From contig NC_033623.1 of NCBI RefSeq assembly GCF_001540865.1, positions 12,113,286 through 12,177,285 of the forward strand: a stretch of 64,000 nucleotides of DNA, given 5' to 3'. The notes beneath the pieces were generated by a model. The model was not told the DNA's origin, did no database searches, and saw only the letters and a list, made by a program, of their open reading frames with translations. The position numbers and the translations under genes are program-made. The DNA comes from Ananas comosus. Lineage: Eukaryota > Streptophyta > Magnoliopsida > Poales > Bromeliaceae. This document shows positions 11,442-23,034 of the stretch, piece after piece (the first letter of the stretch is position 1; every line of letters begins with the position of its first letter).

Positions 11442-12509
11442 GTTCATGAGGACCCAGGGAACGTCATTGATATGGACATAAAATACAGGACACAAATACA
11501 CGATACAATTCCAATACGATGATTCGACAATTTTAAAATAATTAAGATGCGAACACAATATAGTTATCATTGATAAAATAAAATATTATCAATATACTAA
11601 CATAAATAAAATATTAATTTATTAAAATATTACTATATTTCTCGTATGAATGATGTTTAAATAAATTTTTATCAATAGTTTATACATTTTTTGTAAAAAA
11701 AAGATTTCATCATATATAATTTATGCGTTCACACACGATCAATTTTATGGGCCCTCTTATATTTCAACGATTGGTGATTAACGTTTATCAAACAAGCTCT
11801 AATGAATGGGAAATTAATTATTGCTAAATAATCATCTGATCATCTCCCACGTGCATCGGATCCCTTGGTACAATCCAACCACTGGAAAATATATAATAAA
11901 TTTTAAAAAAAAAGAAACTGAAGCCATTGTCTCAGCCAATCATTGTTTTTAGAGGAGTAAATATTTAATTGCTTCTATGCCTCAGATGATCAGATCTCAT
12001 TCAACAGCTACTATTTTTGTTGTACCATAGCATGCTATTCCTTTCTCTGTAAATATAAAGCAATTATATTTCGAATTTAGAATCTCAATTTGTGTCATCT
12101 ACATTAAAAATGACCGGTGTTGGAGTCTATAAAACATATTAATTTTTTGTTATTGTTATATAAGTTTTTATTTATTACTAGATCGGTTTTTTTAAAATAA
12201 CATAATATCATAGTTAGTTTTAAACCGCTTCTTTTCTTGAATCATGAATTCGAATTCACATCTTTATCATATCACAGATTAAGTTTGCGCCCACGTACAG
12301 TATAGGTTTTGAATAGCGATAAGAGAAGCCCCTTTCATTACTTTGTGACAAATAAAAGTTCTGTTGATAGAAACAAAACCATGCATACGTTAACTTATTA
12401 TTTAGTATTTAGCTTTGTGACAAATAAAAAACACTATTGATAGAAATAAAAACTATGCATGCATTAACTAATTGCTTAGCGATCTATGCTACGAAACCAT
12501 GTATAGCAC
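11442..12509. other. AT-rich intergenic DNA, no gene seen
   Basis: No coding or RNA feature recognised. Confidence 0.5.
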
Positions 12510-12837
12510 CTCATGTACAATAGTTGATTAAATATTGAAGTGTTATATATTAAAATAATGTGTAAAATTATAATTGATAACACAATAATAATTAAATTAT
12601 CACATCACTTTTCGTTATGGACATATAACTATTTAGTTGACTAAATTAGATCGTACTACTTAGATTGTAATAATTTATAAAATTTAAGTTAAATATTATA
12701 TTAATTTAAAATTTGAGAACCAAAATGTCAAGAGCTTTATAGTTTTAGGATCAAAAGTGCAAACTTAATTAACCAAGTGAAATTGACAGTAACAACTCCT
12801 ATATTATATTCCATAATTGAATCACAAAATTTTTATT

Positions 12838-12965
12838 TTTTTGCGAAAAAAGATAGCAAGCTAGCTGCTTCATTCATAAAGCATGATCAATTAAGCATAC
12901 AGGATGGAAGCAACTACGGCCTCCGAGAACAAAAAGGTGAAAATAGGGATAAAAGAAAATAAAAG
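12838..12965 (-). mobile_element. 3' end of a LINE-like retroposon (minus strand)
   Basis: Read on the minus strand it contains CGTAGTTGCTTCCATCC, TTTATGAATGAAGCAGCTAG and GCTTGCTATCTTTTTTCGC, followed by an A-rich end. The same terminal sequence occurs at 53283-53378 (+) and 53758-53999 (-), the latter with a long target duplication. No reverse transcriptase is visible here. A second copy occurs at about 14636-14765 within the duplicated block. Confidence 0.5.
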
Positions 12966-13769
12966 AAGCAAAAGTTAAAAGAGGAAGGGCAAGAAAATAG
13001 TTAGGAAGGGACGTGGTCAAGAGAGTATACTCCAGTCACTTATCAATATGTTGATGCGTTCAAGAGATCGAATTGCGTTGGGGGGTGTGGCCCGAAAGAT
13101 AGTCGAGTTTCTATCTGTCCAGACGACCCACAAAATATTTGGTATTTAATCGACAAGGATGCAGCAGTTTTGGAAGCGTTCAAGGCGACATCCCACGTGT
13201 CATGCTGATCTGAAGATGAATTTTTGTAATTTGATTAGCTATCACAAGTTTAATTTTAAGTTAAATATTAGCTCTATTTTTTTACATGTTCATGTACCTT
13301 TTCTGAGCCAATAAACCACGAAGGCTCATTTCCAAAAAAAGAAAAAAAAAAAGACAATTCTATTTATAAACTTGATCGAACCATTTATCTTACGATAAGA
13401 GATTTGTTTGGAAAAATTAGTGACTAAAGTGTTTTATCTATGAAAATTTTGGAACTACAATGTTTAGATAAATAAATAAAAGGTATAAGAACTAAATAGT
13501 TGTGTCAACATGATGCTTATACTTTCTATATATTTCAGGTGGCCTAACGCATCCAACATAGTTAACGTGCGCACAGCTCAGAAAAGTTCTATTTTTGTGT
13601 ACCCAAATCTAGATCATAATGTCTAAATAAATATATATATTTTTAGACTTTAAATGGTCTGAAAAATCGTTACAGGGGAAGCTTCAAAACACTTTCAGAT
13701 TTTTTTTTTCCCTTTAAGCCTTTTAAAACACAACAATGAATATGTGCTTAGCAATATAGTTCAAAACCA

Positions 13770-13918
13770 CCGACCGTTCCTAGCGCAAATGGCCAAAGAG
13801 CTTGGTGGTCATTACCCGAGACCCAAATTCGAATCCTAGTTGATTCACATTTCCAACAAAATTTATTTCTAAATAAAATAAGCGAAGTGGGTAACATACT
13901 ACATTTCTCTCAAAAAAA
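13770..13918 (+). mobile_element. tRNA-type SINE
   Basis: CGACCGTTCCTAGCGCAAAT head, the B-box-like ATTCGAATCC, the AAATAAAATAAGCGAAGTGG body and a TTTCTCTCAAAAAAA tail. Confidence 0.85.
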
Positions 13919-14162
13919 TATATATATAGATATAGCTCCAAACCAGGCCTTAGAGAGGTTTGAGCTCAGTCCTGCTAAAGCCCAGCCCAGATTACTGAAA
14001 GATATATGTTTAGCATTGTGGGCCGGCCTTCAAGCAACACTTTTTCTTTATCTTTTTTACGAAAGTATCGAGCTCTAGTTCGGCCCAGTTTCACCATTCG
14101 CGTCAAAGATGTATCTGCTGAAGATAAAACCAAACTATTTATTATAAACTTAGTTAGTTACC

Positions 14163-14305
14163 AACCATCCCTAGAGCAAGTGACAAAGGGCTTGGTGGTT
14201 GGTACTCGAGATCCAAGTTCGAATCCTAATTTATTCACTTATTTCTAAATAAAATAAACGAAGCGGGTAACGTACTACCTATCTCTCTCTCTCTCTCAAA
14301 AAAAA
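14163..14305 (+). mobile_element. tRNA-type SINE abutting the N at 14306
   Basis: Complete family features with the B-box GTTCGAATCC and tail (CT)n followed by poly(A). It ends exactly at the single N. It differs markedly from the SINE at the equivalent place in the second copy (15968-16119). Confidence 0.85.
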
Positions 14306-15575
14306 NCTCATGTACAATAGTTGATTAAATATTGAAGTGTTATATATTAAAGTAATGTGTAAAATTATAATTGATAACACAATAATAATTAAATTATCAC
14401 ATCAACTTTTCGTTATGGACATATAACTATTTAGTTGACTAAATTAGATCGTACTACTTAGATTGTAATAATTTATAAAATTTAAGTTAAATATTATATT
14501 AATTTAAAATTTGAGAATCAAAATGTCAAGAGCTTTATAGTTTTAGGATCAAAAGTGCAAACTTAATTAACCAAGTGAAATTGACAGTAACAATTCCTAT
14601 ATTATATTCCGTAATTGAATCACAATTTTTTTTTTTTATTTTGAAAAAAAGATAGCAAGCTAGCTGCTTCATTCATAAAGCATGATGAATTAAGCGTACA
14701 GGATGGAAGCAACTACGGCCTCTGAGAACAAAAAGGTGAAAACAGAGATAGAAGAAAATAAAAGAAGCAAAAGTTAAAAGAGGAAGGGCAAGAGAATAGT
14801 TAGGGAGGGACATGGTCAAGAGAGTATACTCCAGTCACTTATCAATCTGTTGATGCGTTCAAGAGATCGAATTGCGTCGGGGGATGTGGCCCGAAAGATA
14901 GTCGAGTTTCTATCTGTCGAGACGATCCACAAAATATTTGGTATTTAATCGACAAGGATGCAGCAGTTTTGGATGCGTTCAAGGCGACATCCCACGTGTC
15001 ATGCTGATCTGAAGATGAATTTTTGTAATTTGATTAGCTATCACAAGTTTAATTTTAAGTTAAATATTAGCTCTATTTTTTTACATGTTCATGTACCTTT
15101 TCTGAGCCAATAAACCACGAAGGCTCATTTCCAGAAAAAGAAAAAAGAAAAAAAAGACAATTCTATTTATAAACTTGATCGAACCATTATCTTACGATAA
15201 GAGATTTGTTTGGAAAAATTAGTGACTAAAGTGTTTTATCTATGAAAATTCTGGAACTACAATGTTTAGATAAATAAATAAAAGGGATAAGAACTAAATA
15301 GTTGTGTCAACATGATGCTTATACTTCTATATATTTCAGGTGGCCTAACGCATCCAACATAGTTAATGTGCGCACAGCTCAGAAAAGTTCTATTTTTGTG
15401 TACCCAAATCTAGATCATAATGTCTAAATAAATATATCTATTTTTAGACTTTAAATGGTCTGAAAAATCGTTACGGGGGAAGCTTCAAAACACTTTCAGA
15501 TTTTTTTTTTTTTCCCCTTTAAGCCTTTTAAAACACAACAATGAATACGTGCTTAGCAATATAGCTCAAAACCAT

Positions 15576-15723
15576 CGACCGTTCCTAGCGCAAATGGCAA
15601 AAGAGCTTGGTGGTCATTACCCGAGACCCAAATTCGAATCCTAGTTGATTCACATTTTCAACAAAATTTATTTTTAAATAGAATAAGCGAAGTGGGTAAC
15701 ATACTACATTTCTCTCAAAAAAA
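15576..15723 (+). mobile_element. tRNA-type SINE (copy of 13770-13918)
   Basis: Near-identical to 13770-13918, as expected from the block duplication. Confidence 0.85.
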
Positions 15724-15967
15724 TATATATATAGATATAGCTCCAAACCAGGCCTTAGAGAGGTTTGAGCTCAGTCCTGCTAAAGCCCAGCCCAGATTAC
15801 TGAAAGATATATGTTTAGAATTGTGGGCCGGCCTTCAAGCAACACTTTTTCTTTATCTTTTTTACGAAAGTATCGAGCTCTAGTTCGGCCCAGTTTCACC
15901 GTTCGCGTCAACGATGTATCTGCTGAAGATAAAACCAAACAATTTATTATAAACTTAGTTAGTTACC

Positions 15968-16119
15968 AACCGTCCCTAAAGCAAGTGGCAAAGAACTTGG
16001 TGGTTGATACCCGAAACCCAAGTTCGAATCTTAGTCGATTCATATTTCCAGCTAAGTTTATTTCTAAATAAAATAAACGAAATGGGTAGAGTGCTTCCTA
16101 TCTCTCTCTCAAAAAAAAT
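15968..16119 (+). mobile_element. tRNA-type SINE
   Basis: CCGTCCCTAAAGCAAGTGG head, B-box GTTCGAATCT, AAATAAAATAAACGAAATGG body and a (CT)n-poly(A) tail. Confidence 0.85.
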
Positions 16120-18220
16120 AGTTAAAATGATTTTCCATCTGTTTAGTTTNACGACGCTTCCATTATCAGCTACCTATTGAACATAAAGGCATAAAAATAT
16201 TGTTCTCTATAGTTTAAGCATTTAAGAATAATGATTATTTTATATAGTTTAACTTAGTATCAGAACAAGATTTTGCATTCGTATATTACCAAGCTCTTAA
16301 TGTTATTTGATTTTTTACTATTTAATTAAATTCAAGTCTTGGGTCTATTAAAATCTCTCAACATATGGTGATCCTTTCAAACAAGGAGTCGAGTCCTTCA
16401 AAACAATTAAATTTGACAAAATTATCATTAAATTTAATAAAATTTGCATTTGTTTGGTAAAGAATATTATAAAATAAAAAACTAGGCTTCATTTGGCATC
16501 GTTGACTTTTTTTTAAATAGAATTTTATATTAAATAATACAGGAGAGATGATGGATTATTTATAATTCTTACCTTCAAAATATTTATTTGGCAATAAAAA
16601 ATAAAAATATAAAAGTATTTTTTTACTTTTAAATATTTTTTTTTTGTTAAATAAGTAGTGATATATTTCTTAGCCGGGATATAATATAAGCTAATCAATC
16701 ATAACAATAAGAGAAAATCCTTCACTGGTACATCGTATTCTATAAAACTAGTGTTGAATATTTTTTTTATGTAAAAAAAAACAATGCCAAGCTAGCAAAT
16801 GTAAAAGTCACAAAAATACTAATAAAATATAAGTTAGGAGTATGTTTTAAGATCAGTTGGATAAGAACTTGATAGGTAATATTCGAGGTTCCAAGATCGA
16901 AACTTAATTGAGCTTATTTCTTAAAAATAAGCGAATCTTTTTTAAAATAACCCTATAATTAATGTAGGTTCTTGAGCGTTTTTTTTTGACCAAATTAAGA
17001 ACAAAAATAACCTTATAACTAATGAGAACAAAGGGAAAGAGCCCACATTTCGTTTTCGTGTTGAAGCGTTTCCTCTACTTTTTAATTTGCCATATGGAGC
17101 TGTAAACAATCTCCCGATGATGTACTTAATTAAATATAATATTGTTTAACGAATTGACTCTGTTTAGAATTTTTTGATAAAAAATTGCTACATGTATACC
17201 TATTTATATATAGATATAAATTTTACACCAAACTTGTCCTATAATTTATAAACCCATTATAGATATTTAGGGACTGTTTTAGTTTTTTTTGAAAAAAGCG
17301 TGAGAAATTTTTTTTCATGAAAAAATATATATATTTTTTAATTTTTCGTCCATTTGGTTACAAAGAAACACTAGCTTTTTAGAAAAATTTCTTTCCAAAT
17401 TTTATGAAATCCTAGCATTTTCAATTTTCTTAAAGAATTTGGTAAACAAAAATATTAATTTGCATTGAAATTTGGAAAAGATATTTTCAAAAAAAAAAAC
17501 TAGTTATTTTTTAAACCAAATGGATCGAAAACTTATTTTCATAAAAAGCTTTTTTTTGAGAATTTTTTTTTATGCTTTTTTGACCAACCAAACACCCCTT
17601 TTAGCATCGAAAGAAAAATTGATAAGATTCATACAAAATAGCAACCTCTGGCTTGATGGATATCAAATTTAGGGGGTGTTTGGCCTAGCTTTTAAAAAGC
17701 GTTTTTGGGCTGAAAAATAATTTTCGGCTCAATAGAGCGTTTGATAACTCACTTTTAATTTTTAATAGATAAGTATACATATAAATAAGTATACATATAT
17801 AGCTTCATTAATTTTTAATAGATTTTAATGAAATTTCAAACATGTTATCCGCGTGATCACACCAACTATTAAATGCCCAAGCACATTTAACAGCCACTAA
17901 TCCAAAGGTGACTTAGTAGTGTTTATGTCTTAGGATATATTTGTAAAAGAAGTAGGCTACTATACAATTAAGAGTTAATAGCACAAGTCATTATTGCTAT
18001 TAGGTTTTTGATCCCTGAATTAAGGGATGTGCGGTTAGTATGATAGTGATCTTCCAAAGTTGAGTTGGTAGTTGATTGAATAGTATAATCTAACAGATAA
18101 AAATGATCAAAGGAGTAGATCTAACTGCGAAAACTTGATAGTACAAAATACTTGGTACTATTGATAACATAATAACCTGACTCTTTTGTAAAATATATGT
18201 AACATTGCTTGAATATAATT
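16120..18220. other. AT-rich intergenic DNA with MITE-like remnants
   Basis: No gene seen. A GGGACTGTTTTAGTTTT start at 17271 and CCAACCAAACACCCC at 17583-17598 form loose inverted ends of a GTTTGG-type element, and GGGGGTGTTTGGCC at 17671 starts another. A stretch at about 17965-18175 resembles the (TA)n-associated MITE at 51411-51656. A single N lies at 16150. Confidence 0.4.
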
Positions 18221-18705
18221 GGAAAATTTGTAGAGAGAACCCCTGAACTTTACCTCGTTTGCAAATAGGCTCCTAAGCTTTCTTTCTTGACAGTTATTTT
18301 TCGAAACTTTATTAAATAGTTCAATTGATCTTTTCTTTGAAATGAACTTCCTAATTACATGATTATTTTGATGGGGCATTGTGCACATAATTACATAAGA
18401 TTTTAAAATATGTAAAAAAATTTATTTCTTATTCTAATTTTGATAATTAAGTATGACGGTCAAAAATTATTTGAACCGAACTTTAATTTTAATATCCTTT
18501 TTATATGTTAGAATGCATAAAATAATATATATATTTTTATGTCTTGAAGCTTATAAAACTTTATGTGATACATTACACCAAAAAGATTAATGAATTTCAA
18601 CTTTTATATATGATAAAGTTTAAGAAGCTTAGCAGCCAAAAGTGAAAGTTTAGGTGGCAGTTTGCGAAAGTGCTAAAGTTCAGGTGTTCTTTGTACATTT
18701 TCCCT
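18221..18705. mobile_element. Mutator-type MITE with 9-bp target-site duplication
   Basis: The left end runs GGAAAATTTGTAGAGAGAAC, then CCCTGAACTTTACCTCG. The reverse complement of the right end runs GGGAAAATGTACAAAGAAC, then ACCTGAACTTTAGCAC. The inverted match extends about 55 bases. AATATAATT at 18212-18220 recurs at 18706-18714. A 9-bp duplication with long inverted ends is typical of Mutator-like elements. There is no transposase. Confidence 0.8.
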
Positions 18706-18714
18706 AATATAATT

Positions 18715-19274
18715 TAGAGTTACAACTATTTTTCTCACAACAAAATAATTTAGATTATGCGTATGCAAAATTTAATACAACGAACTCTTTGAAGAAGTCC
18801 ATGTGCACCTACTAAGATGGATTCGCTGCAACCCTTGTTGTAAATGTGAATTAATAAAGATACGGGAGTAAAATGTAGGAAACAATTATACAGAATAAAA
18901 TAAAGTTTATCTATTGCTTGACCAGTTATAAACAAAGAATTAATTCATTTTGCCAAATATTTTAATATGTATTTATTTTATTATGTTTGTTTTGTATATT
19001 TTCAAGCAAACTCTTTTTCGTGCCGTACAATTTTAGTATATAATACTCACAACTCACTGTCAAATATAATTAAAAAAATTTTCTAAAAAATTTTTAATAG
19101 TGTTTTTTAAAAAACTCATTATTTTCTATAGTTAAACTCTATCCGGCACGGATTTTAAAGTACCATATAGTAAGATCTAGTAATAAAAATAAATAATATA
19201 TCTTATTTATTTTTCAAAACTTCATATTTATATGATTTTGTTTCTGATTGTTATCTAATTTGCTTATGAAACAG

Positions 19275-19306
<32 letters not shown>

Positions 19307-20006
19307 CTTTTGTTTCCAAAACATGTACCTTGTTTGAGGTTAATCAAAAGGAGAATTTAAATTTCTGAGGGTAGATTTAAAAACTTGATACATATTTTGA
19401 AAAATAGCTGTTTGTTAGTGAAATCCTCTACGGCGTTGTAGCAAATCCTCTACCTGTGGGGGCCCACAAATCCGTACGCGTCTTCCCGCATAAACTCCGC
19501 TTCTTAATAAAATAATCACGCATTATGGTTTATGTACGGATTAGGCTCGCCTCACGTTACCCCTTCGAATAAGAAAAAAAAATAAAAACAAATATTAACA
19601 AAATAAAATTAACAAACAAAATAAAATAAAAAAGGAGCAAATCAACGCCATTTCTCGCCGGCAACGACTATCTGAAAAAAACTCACGAAGCTATCCGCAT
19701 AAATCCTTTCCTGAGACATATTTTTTGTTAATTAATTATATATTTTTATTTCTTCGAAATTAACATAATTCAGAGCGGTCCGTAGGTACCCTTCTGGAAC
19801 TCTAATAAAAATTTAAAATTTAAAATTTATTTTGAATAAATAATAACTTAAAAATAAAAGAAATTTTAGAATTTTCGTCAGATAATCTAATTATTTTATA
19901 ATTCACGCTATCTATCTTAAGCAGAAAAAAATACAAGAAATAAAAAAAAAAAGATGCCGCTAGCATGTAACGATGAAAACAACTCGTGGATGCTCACCGT
20001 GAACAA
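18715..20006. other. AT-rich intergenic DNA, no gene seen
   Basis: Contains a (TA)n tract at 19275-19303 and otherwise nothing recognised. Confidence 0.5.
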
Positions 20007-20162
20007 CACCGACCGTTCTAGTGGCAAATGACAAAAAAGTGTGATGGTTGGTATCTGACCTAAGTTCGAATTCTAATTAATTTATATTTCAACTAAATTT
20101 ATTTCTAAATGAAATAAACGAAGCACATAGTATACACCTTTTCTTAAAAAAAATAAAAAATC
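20007..20162 (+). mobile_element. tRNA-type SINE with 14-bp target-site duplication
   Basis: ACCGACCGTTCTAGTGGC head, B-box-like GTTCGAATTC, AATGAAATAAACGAAGC body and an A-rich tail. CTCACCGTGAACAA at 19993-20006 and 20163-20176 is the target duplication. It lies about 210 bp upstream of the rhomboid start codon. Confidence 0.9.
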
Positions 20163-20265
20163 CTCACCGTGAACAAAACAACCATAAAACCACCAATCCA
20201 CAATAATATTTTAAACAAAAACCCGGAAAAAGTTAAAACCTCTTAAAATGACCCTTTCCTCCTCT

Positions 20266-20300
20266 CTTCTTCTTCTTCTGCTTCTTCTTCTTCTTCGTGA
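20266..20300 (+). promoter_or_regulatory. CTT-rich leader tract upstream of the rhomboid gene
   Basis: Runs of CTT/TTC about 90-120 bp before the rhomboid start codon. Such pyrimidine tracts are common in plant 5' leaders. Any regulatory role is inference. Confidence 0.4.
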
Positions 20301-20387
20301 TAAAAAATACAATAGAACTCAACTAACCAAACGAGGTCCTCCTCTCCTCTCCGCTCCTCTCCTCCAACGGACTCGACCCTAGCGACG

Positions 20388-23034
20388 ATGCCCACGCCGA
20401 CGCCGAGAAGCGGGCGCGCCGCGGGGGCGGCAAAGCGCGTCCGGACGCGGTACTACTACGACGCGGGGAACGGGGCGGGAACGTGGCCCAGTCGCGTTCT
20501 TCTACGACGCGGCGGCGCGGCGGCGGCGGCGGCGGAGGCGGAGCGGGGTGGAGCGCGTGGCGTGCCTTTGTTCGCGTGGCGAACGTGCGTGTTCGTGGTG
20601 GCCATACGTGAACGATTGCCCCGCCACCCCGGCAACCCCTACGCTCCTGCGTCGCCCGCTTCCCTCCGCCCCTTCTCCTTCCAGCCCCTCGCGAAAACCC
20701 GCCTCCTCGGTCCCTCCTCATCCACGTGAAAATGTTTTTCTTTTTTTCTTTTTTTGGTTTTTTTTCTTGATATGATTCGCATTAGCTTATGTAATACATG
20801 CTCTGTGTTTTGTTGTTGTGATGTGCCGCCGATCTGTGCTGGTGAAAAGATCATTTTATATGCTTTCATTTAATAGAGAAAAATATGATTGAAAAAGGAA
20901 GGAAAAGCAAAAAAGCCTCCCTGTTGGATTTAGAGAAAAAAATTGATCCTTATGGAAGGCCGTTTTCTCTCTGTTTTTTTATTCATTTCTCTGTTTCAAG
21001 TTTCAATCCAAACGAAAGAAAAATATTTTATCCTCTTTTCTCTCTAACAGGTCGGAGTGTTAATTTATTGGATTTTAGTAATGCGGGGGGTTGATCTTGA
21101 TAGGCCAATCCTGTTAAAGACTCTTCGTGCATTGTTTCCTATCATATCAAATTTTTAGGTAACACGATATCGGAAACGGCTCTAAAGGCCTCTCAGTTTT
21201 GAGAGAGATTGCGGATTCATTCCCCTTCAATTATTGGGTTAAATTCCAACATTTTGCCTATAATCTTGCGCGTAATCTCCAGCAAACAAGACCCGAAATG
21301 AAAACATTTAGAAATGTAGCACCTCTCAGATTTTGGGTTTTATTTAATCGACAGAACCAGTTGCTATTTCACTCTTCATCTTTAAATTTTGCTAATTAAT
21401 TGACTAGTATGTTTGATTAATCACCCTAATTCTANCTCTCAGATTTTGGGTTTTATTTAATCGACAGAACCAGTTGCTATTTCACTCTTCATCTTTAAAT
21501 TTTGCTAATTAATTGACAAGTATGTTTGATTAATGACCCTAATTCTATGATGTTGGCATGTTAGTTTACCAGAATATGTGATCTAGTTATCAAGTCCTCA
21601 TCAAATTCACGTTTTCGCAGATTGGAAAAGTTGGGAGCTCTCCAGTGGAACAAAGTGGTGCATAGACATCAGGGGTGGAGGCTTATTACTTGCATGTGGT
21701 TGCACGCGGGTCTTATCCATATCATTGCTAACATGACATGTCTCGTTATCATCGGAATTCGTCTTGAGCGGCAGTTTGGATTTTGTAAGCTTTGCTCTAT
21801 TCTGCACTCTTTTAATCGATCGAAAAAGCTCTAAATAGGCCGAAGCTATCTGTTCTCTTCGCTTCATTCTACTTCAGTAACTGTTTTGGGGGGCTATTTA
21901 CCTGGTTTGATTTTGTAACTTCTCAATATATATTATATATGTTGGCTAATTAATCGCCGATAACTCTTTCGCAGTAAGAATTGGGACAATATACCTTCTC
22001 TCTGGCTTCGGTGGTAGCGTGCTCTCCACTCTCTTCATTCGAAATAGCATCTCTGTAGGTGCTTCTGGTGCTTTATTCGGTCTTCTCGGAGCAATGCTGT
22101 CGGAGCTTCTCACTAACTGGACCTTATACACACACAAGGTTGATCTTTTCTTTCTTTCATTTTCTTTTCGAGGCTCATCAGTAAGTTTTCTGGAGGATGA
22201 TTTTTTTCGACTTACTTCTATAGGCAGGAGCTTTGATAACTCTTTTGGCCATGATCGCGATCAACTTGGCCCTCGGAATACTCCCGCATGTAGATAACTT
22301 TGCACATATTGGGGGATTTCTCACTGGTTTTCTCTTAGGTTTTGTACTGTTGCTCGAACCTCAGTTTGCGTGGTTGGAGCGGCACAATCTGCCTCCCGGA
22401 AGGAAGGTCCCACCGAGACATAAGGCTTACCAGTTAATATTATTGGTTGTTGCGCTCACATTGGTCATAGCTGGGTAAGTATGCTCTTATACTAAGTTTT
22501 TTACCAACTGATTGTGTCGGAAAATGTACTTTTTATTGTCTTAGGTAGCTGCAATTTGCAAATTCTGGAAATTTCCTTTTCACTTCAGGTCCGGTTGATG
22601 CTTTGTTACCAACAAATCCCTCTCTTTAGCTCTACTTGCTTAGCTATATTATTATGAGAATCAATCTACATATAGCTTGGTCTAAGCAGAAGAAAAGTCA
22701 CTAGCTCTCATATAAAACACAACTCAACTCTGCATCTTCTGAAAGCTCTTTTTGTGAATCTGCAAGATTTTAAGTTTGGGTGCATAATTCACTTGAATAG
22801 TTTGGCAAAAGATATCTGAGCATCTATTGTTTTCTATTTACTGTTTTTTTGTTTTTGTTTTTTTTCTGTATCTTGGTTGATATATGCCTTAAATGAAACT
22901 CATATTTCCTCTCATAATGTAGTTTTACGGTTGGGCTGATAATGCTATTCCGTGGGGCGAACGCGAATGATCATTGCCACTGGTGTCACTACCTGAGCTG
23001 CGTGCCATCGTCGAGGTGGAGCTGTAATAACTGA
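20388..23034 (+). CDS. Rhomboid-like intramembrane serine protease, five exons
   Basis: Exons are 20388-20725, 21621-21784, 21975-22138, 22224-22474 and 22923-23034. All have GT-AG borders and compatible phases, giving 342 residues. The catalytic dyad is intact: Ser198 in VGASGALFG (exon 3) and His250 in FAHIGGF (exon 4). Other family marks are SFQPL and LLGPSSST before the first intron, [27 protein letters not shown], and the C-terminal [17 protein letters not shown]. These match the plant RBL1/RBL2 group, secretory-pathway (Golgi-type) rhomboids that cleave membrane proteins inside the bilayer; the substrate is unknown. In exon 1 the frame reads VVAIRERLP where the neighbouring frame encodes YVNDCP, the expected end of the first membrane helix, implying small compensating indels at about 20608-20625. 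Intron 1 contains a 112-bp direct repeat around the N at 21435. The start codon is the first ATG in frame after a CTT-rich leader. Confidence 0.9.
21323..21434. repeat. 112-bp direct duplication in rhomboid intron 1, copy 1
   Basis: CTCTCAGATTTTGGG to CACCCTAATTCTA is repeated immediately after the N at 21435 (21436-21547) with two visible differences. It lies in an intron, so the coding exons are unaffected. Confidence 0.9.
21436..21547. repeat. 112-bp direct duplication in rhomboid intron 1, copy 2
   Basis: Partner of 21323-21434 across a single N. Confidence 0.9.

Larger units (their letters stand above)
12510..14305. repeat. 1.8 kb direct duplication, copy 1 (partner 14307-16119)
   Basis: Starts CTCATGTACAATAGTTG and ends in the poly(A) of a SINE directly against the single N at 14306. 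The sequence after the N starts again with CTCATGTACAATAGTTG. The bodies are nearly identical, with scattered substitutions and homopolymer length changes. The terminal SINEs of the two copies differ far more than the bodies do. Confidence 0.9.
14307..16119. repeat. 1.8 kb direct duplication, copy 2 (partner 12510-14305)
   Basis: Second copy beginning directly after the N at 14306. It carries the same LINE-like end, the same two SINEs and the same order. Unique sequence resumes at about 16120, and another single N follows at 16150. Confidence 0.9.

Noticed and set aside
13800..13850. Possible tRNA gene because of a good B-box
   Set aside because: The B-box recurs in many copies with a shared non-tRNA body and poly(A); there is no cloverleaf with an acceptor stem. 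It is a SINE head.
13887..16071. Pairs of near-identical short frames (MGNILHFSQKN...)
   Set aside because: They run out of a SINE tail into duplicated intergenic DNA. The identity is due to the 1.8 kb duplication, not coding constraint.
20323..20721. 132-residue open frame on the minus strand
   Set aside because: Antisense shadow of the GC-rich first rhomboid exon.
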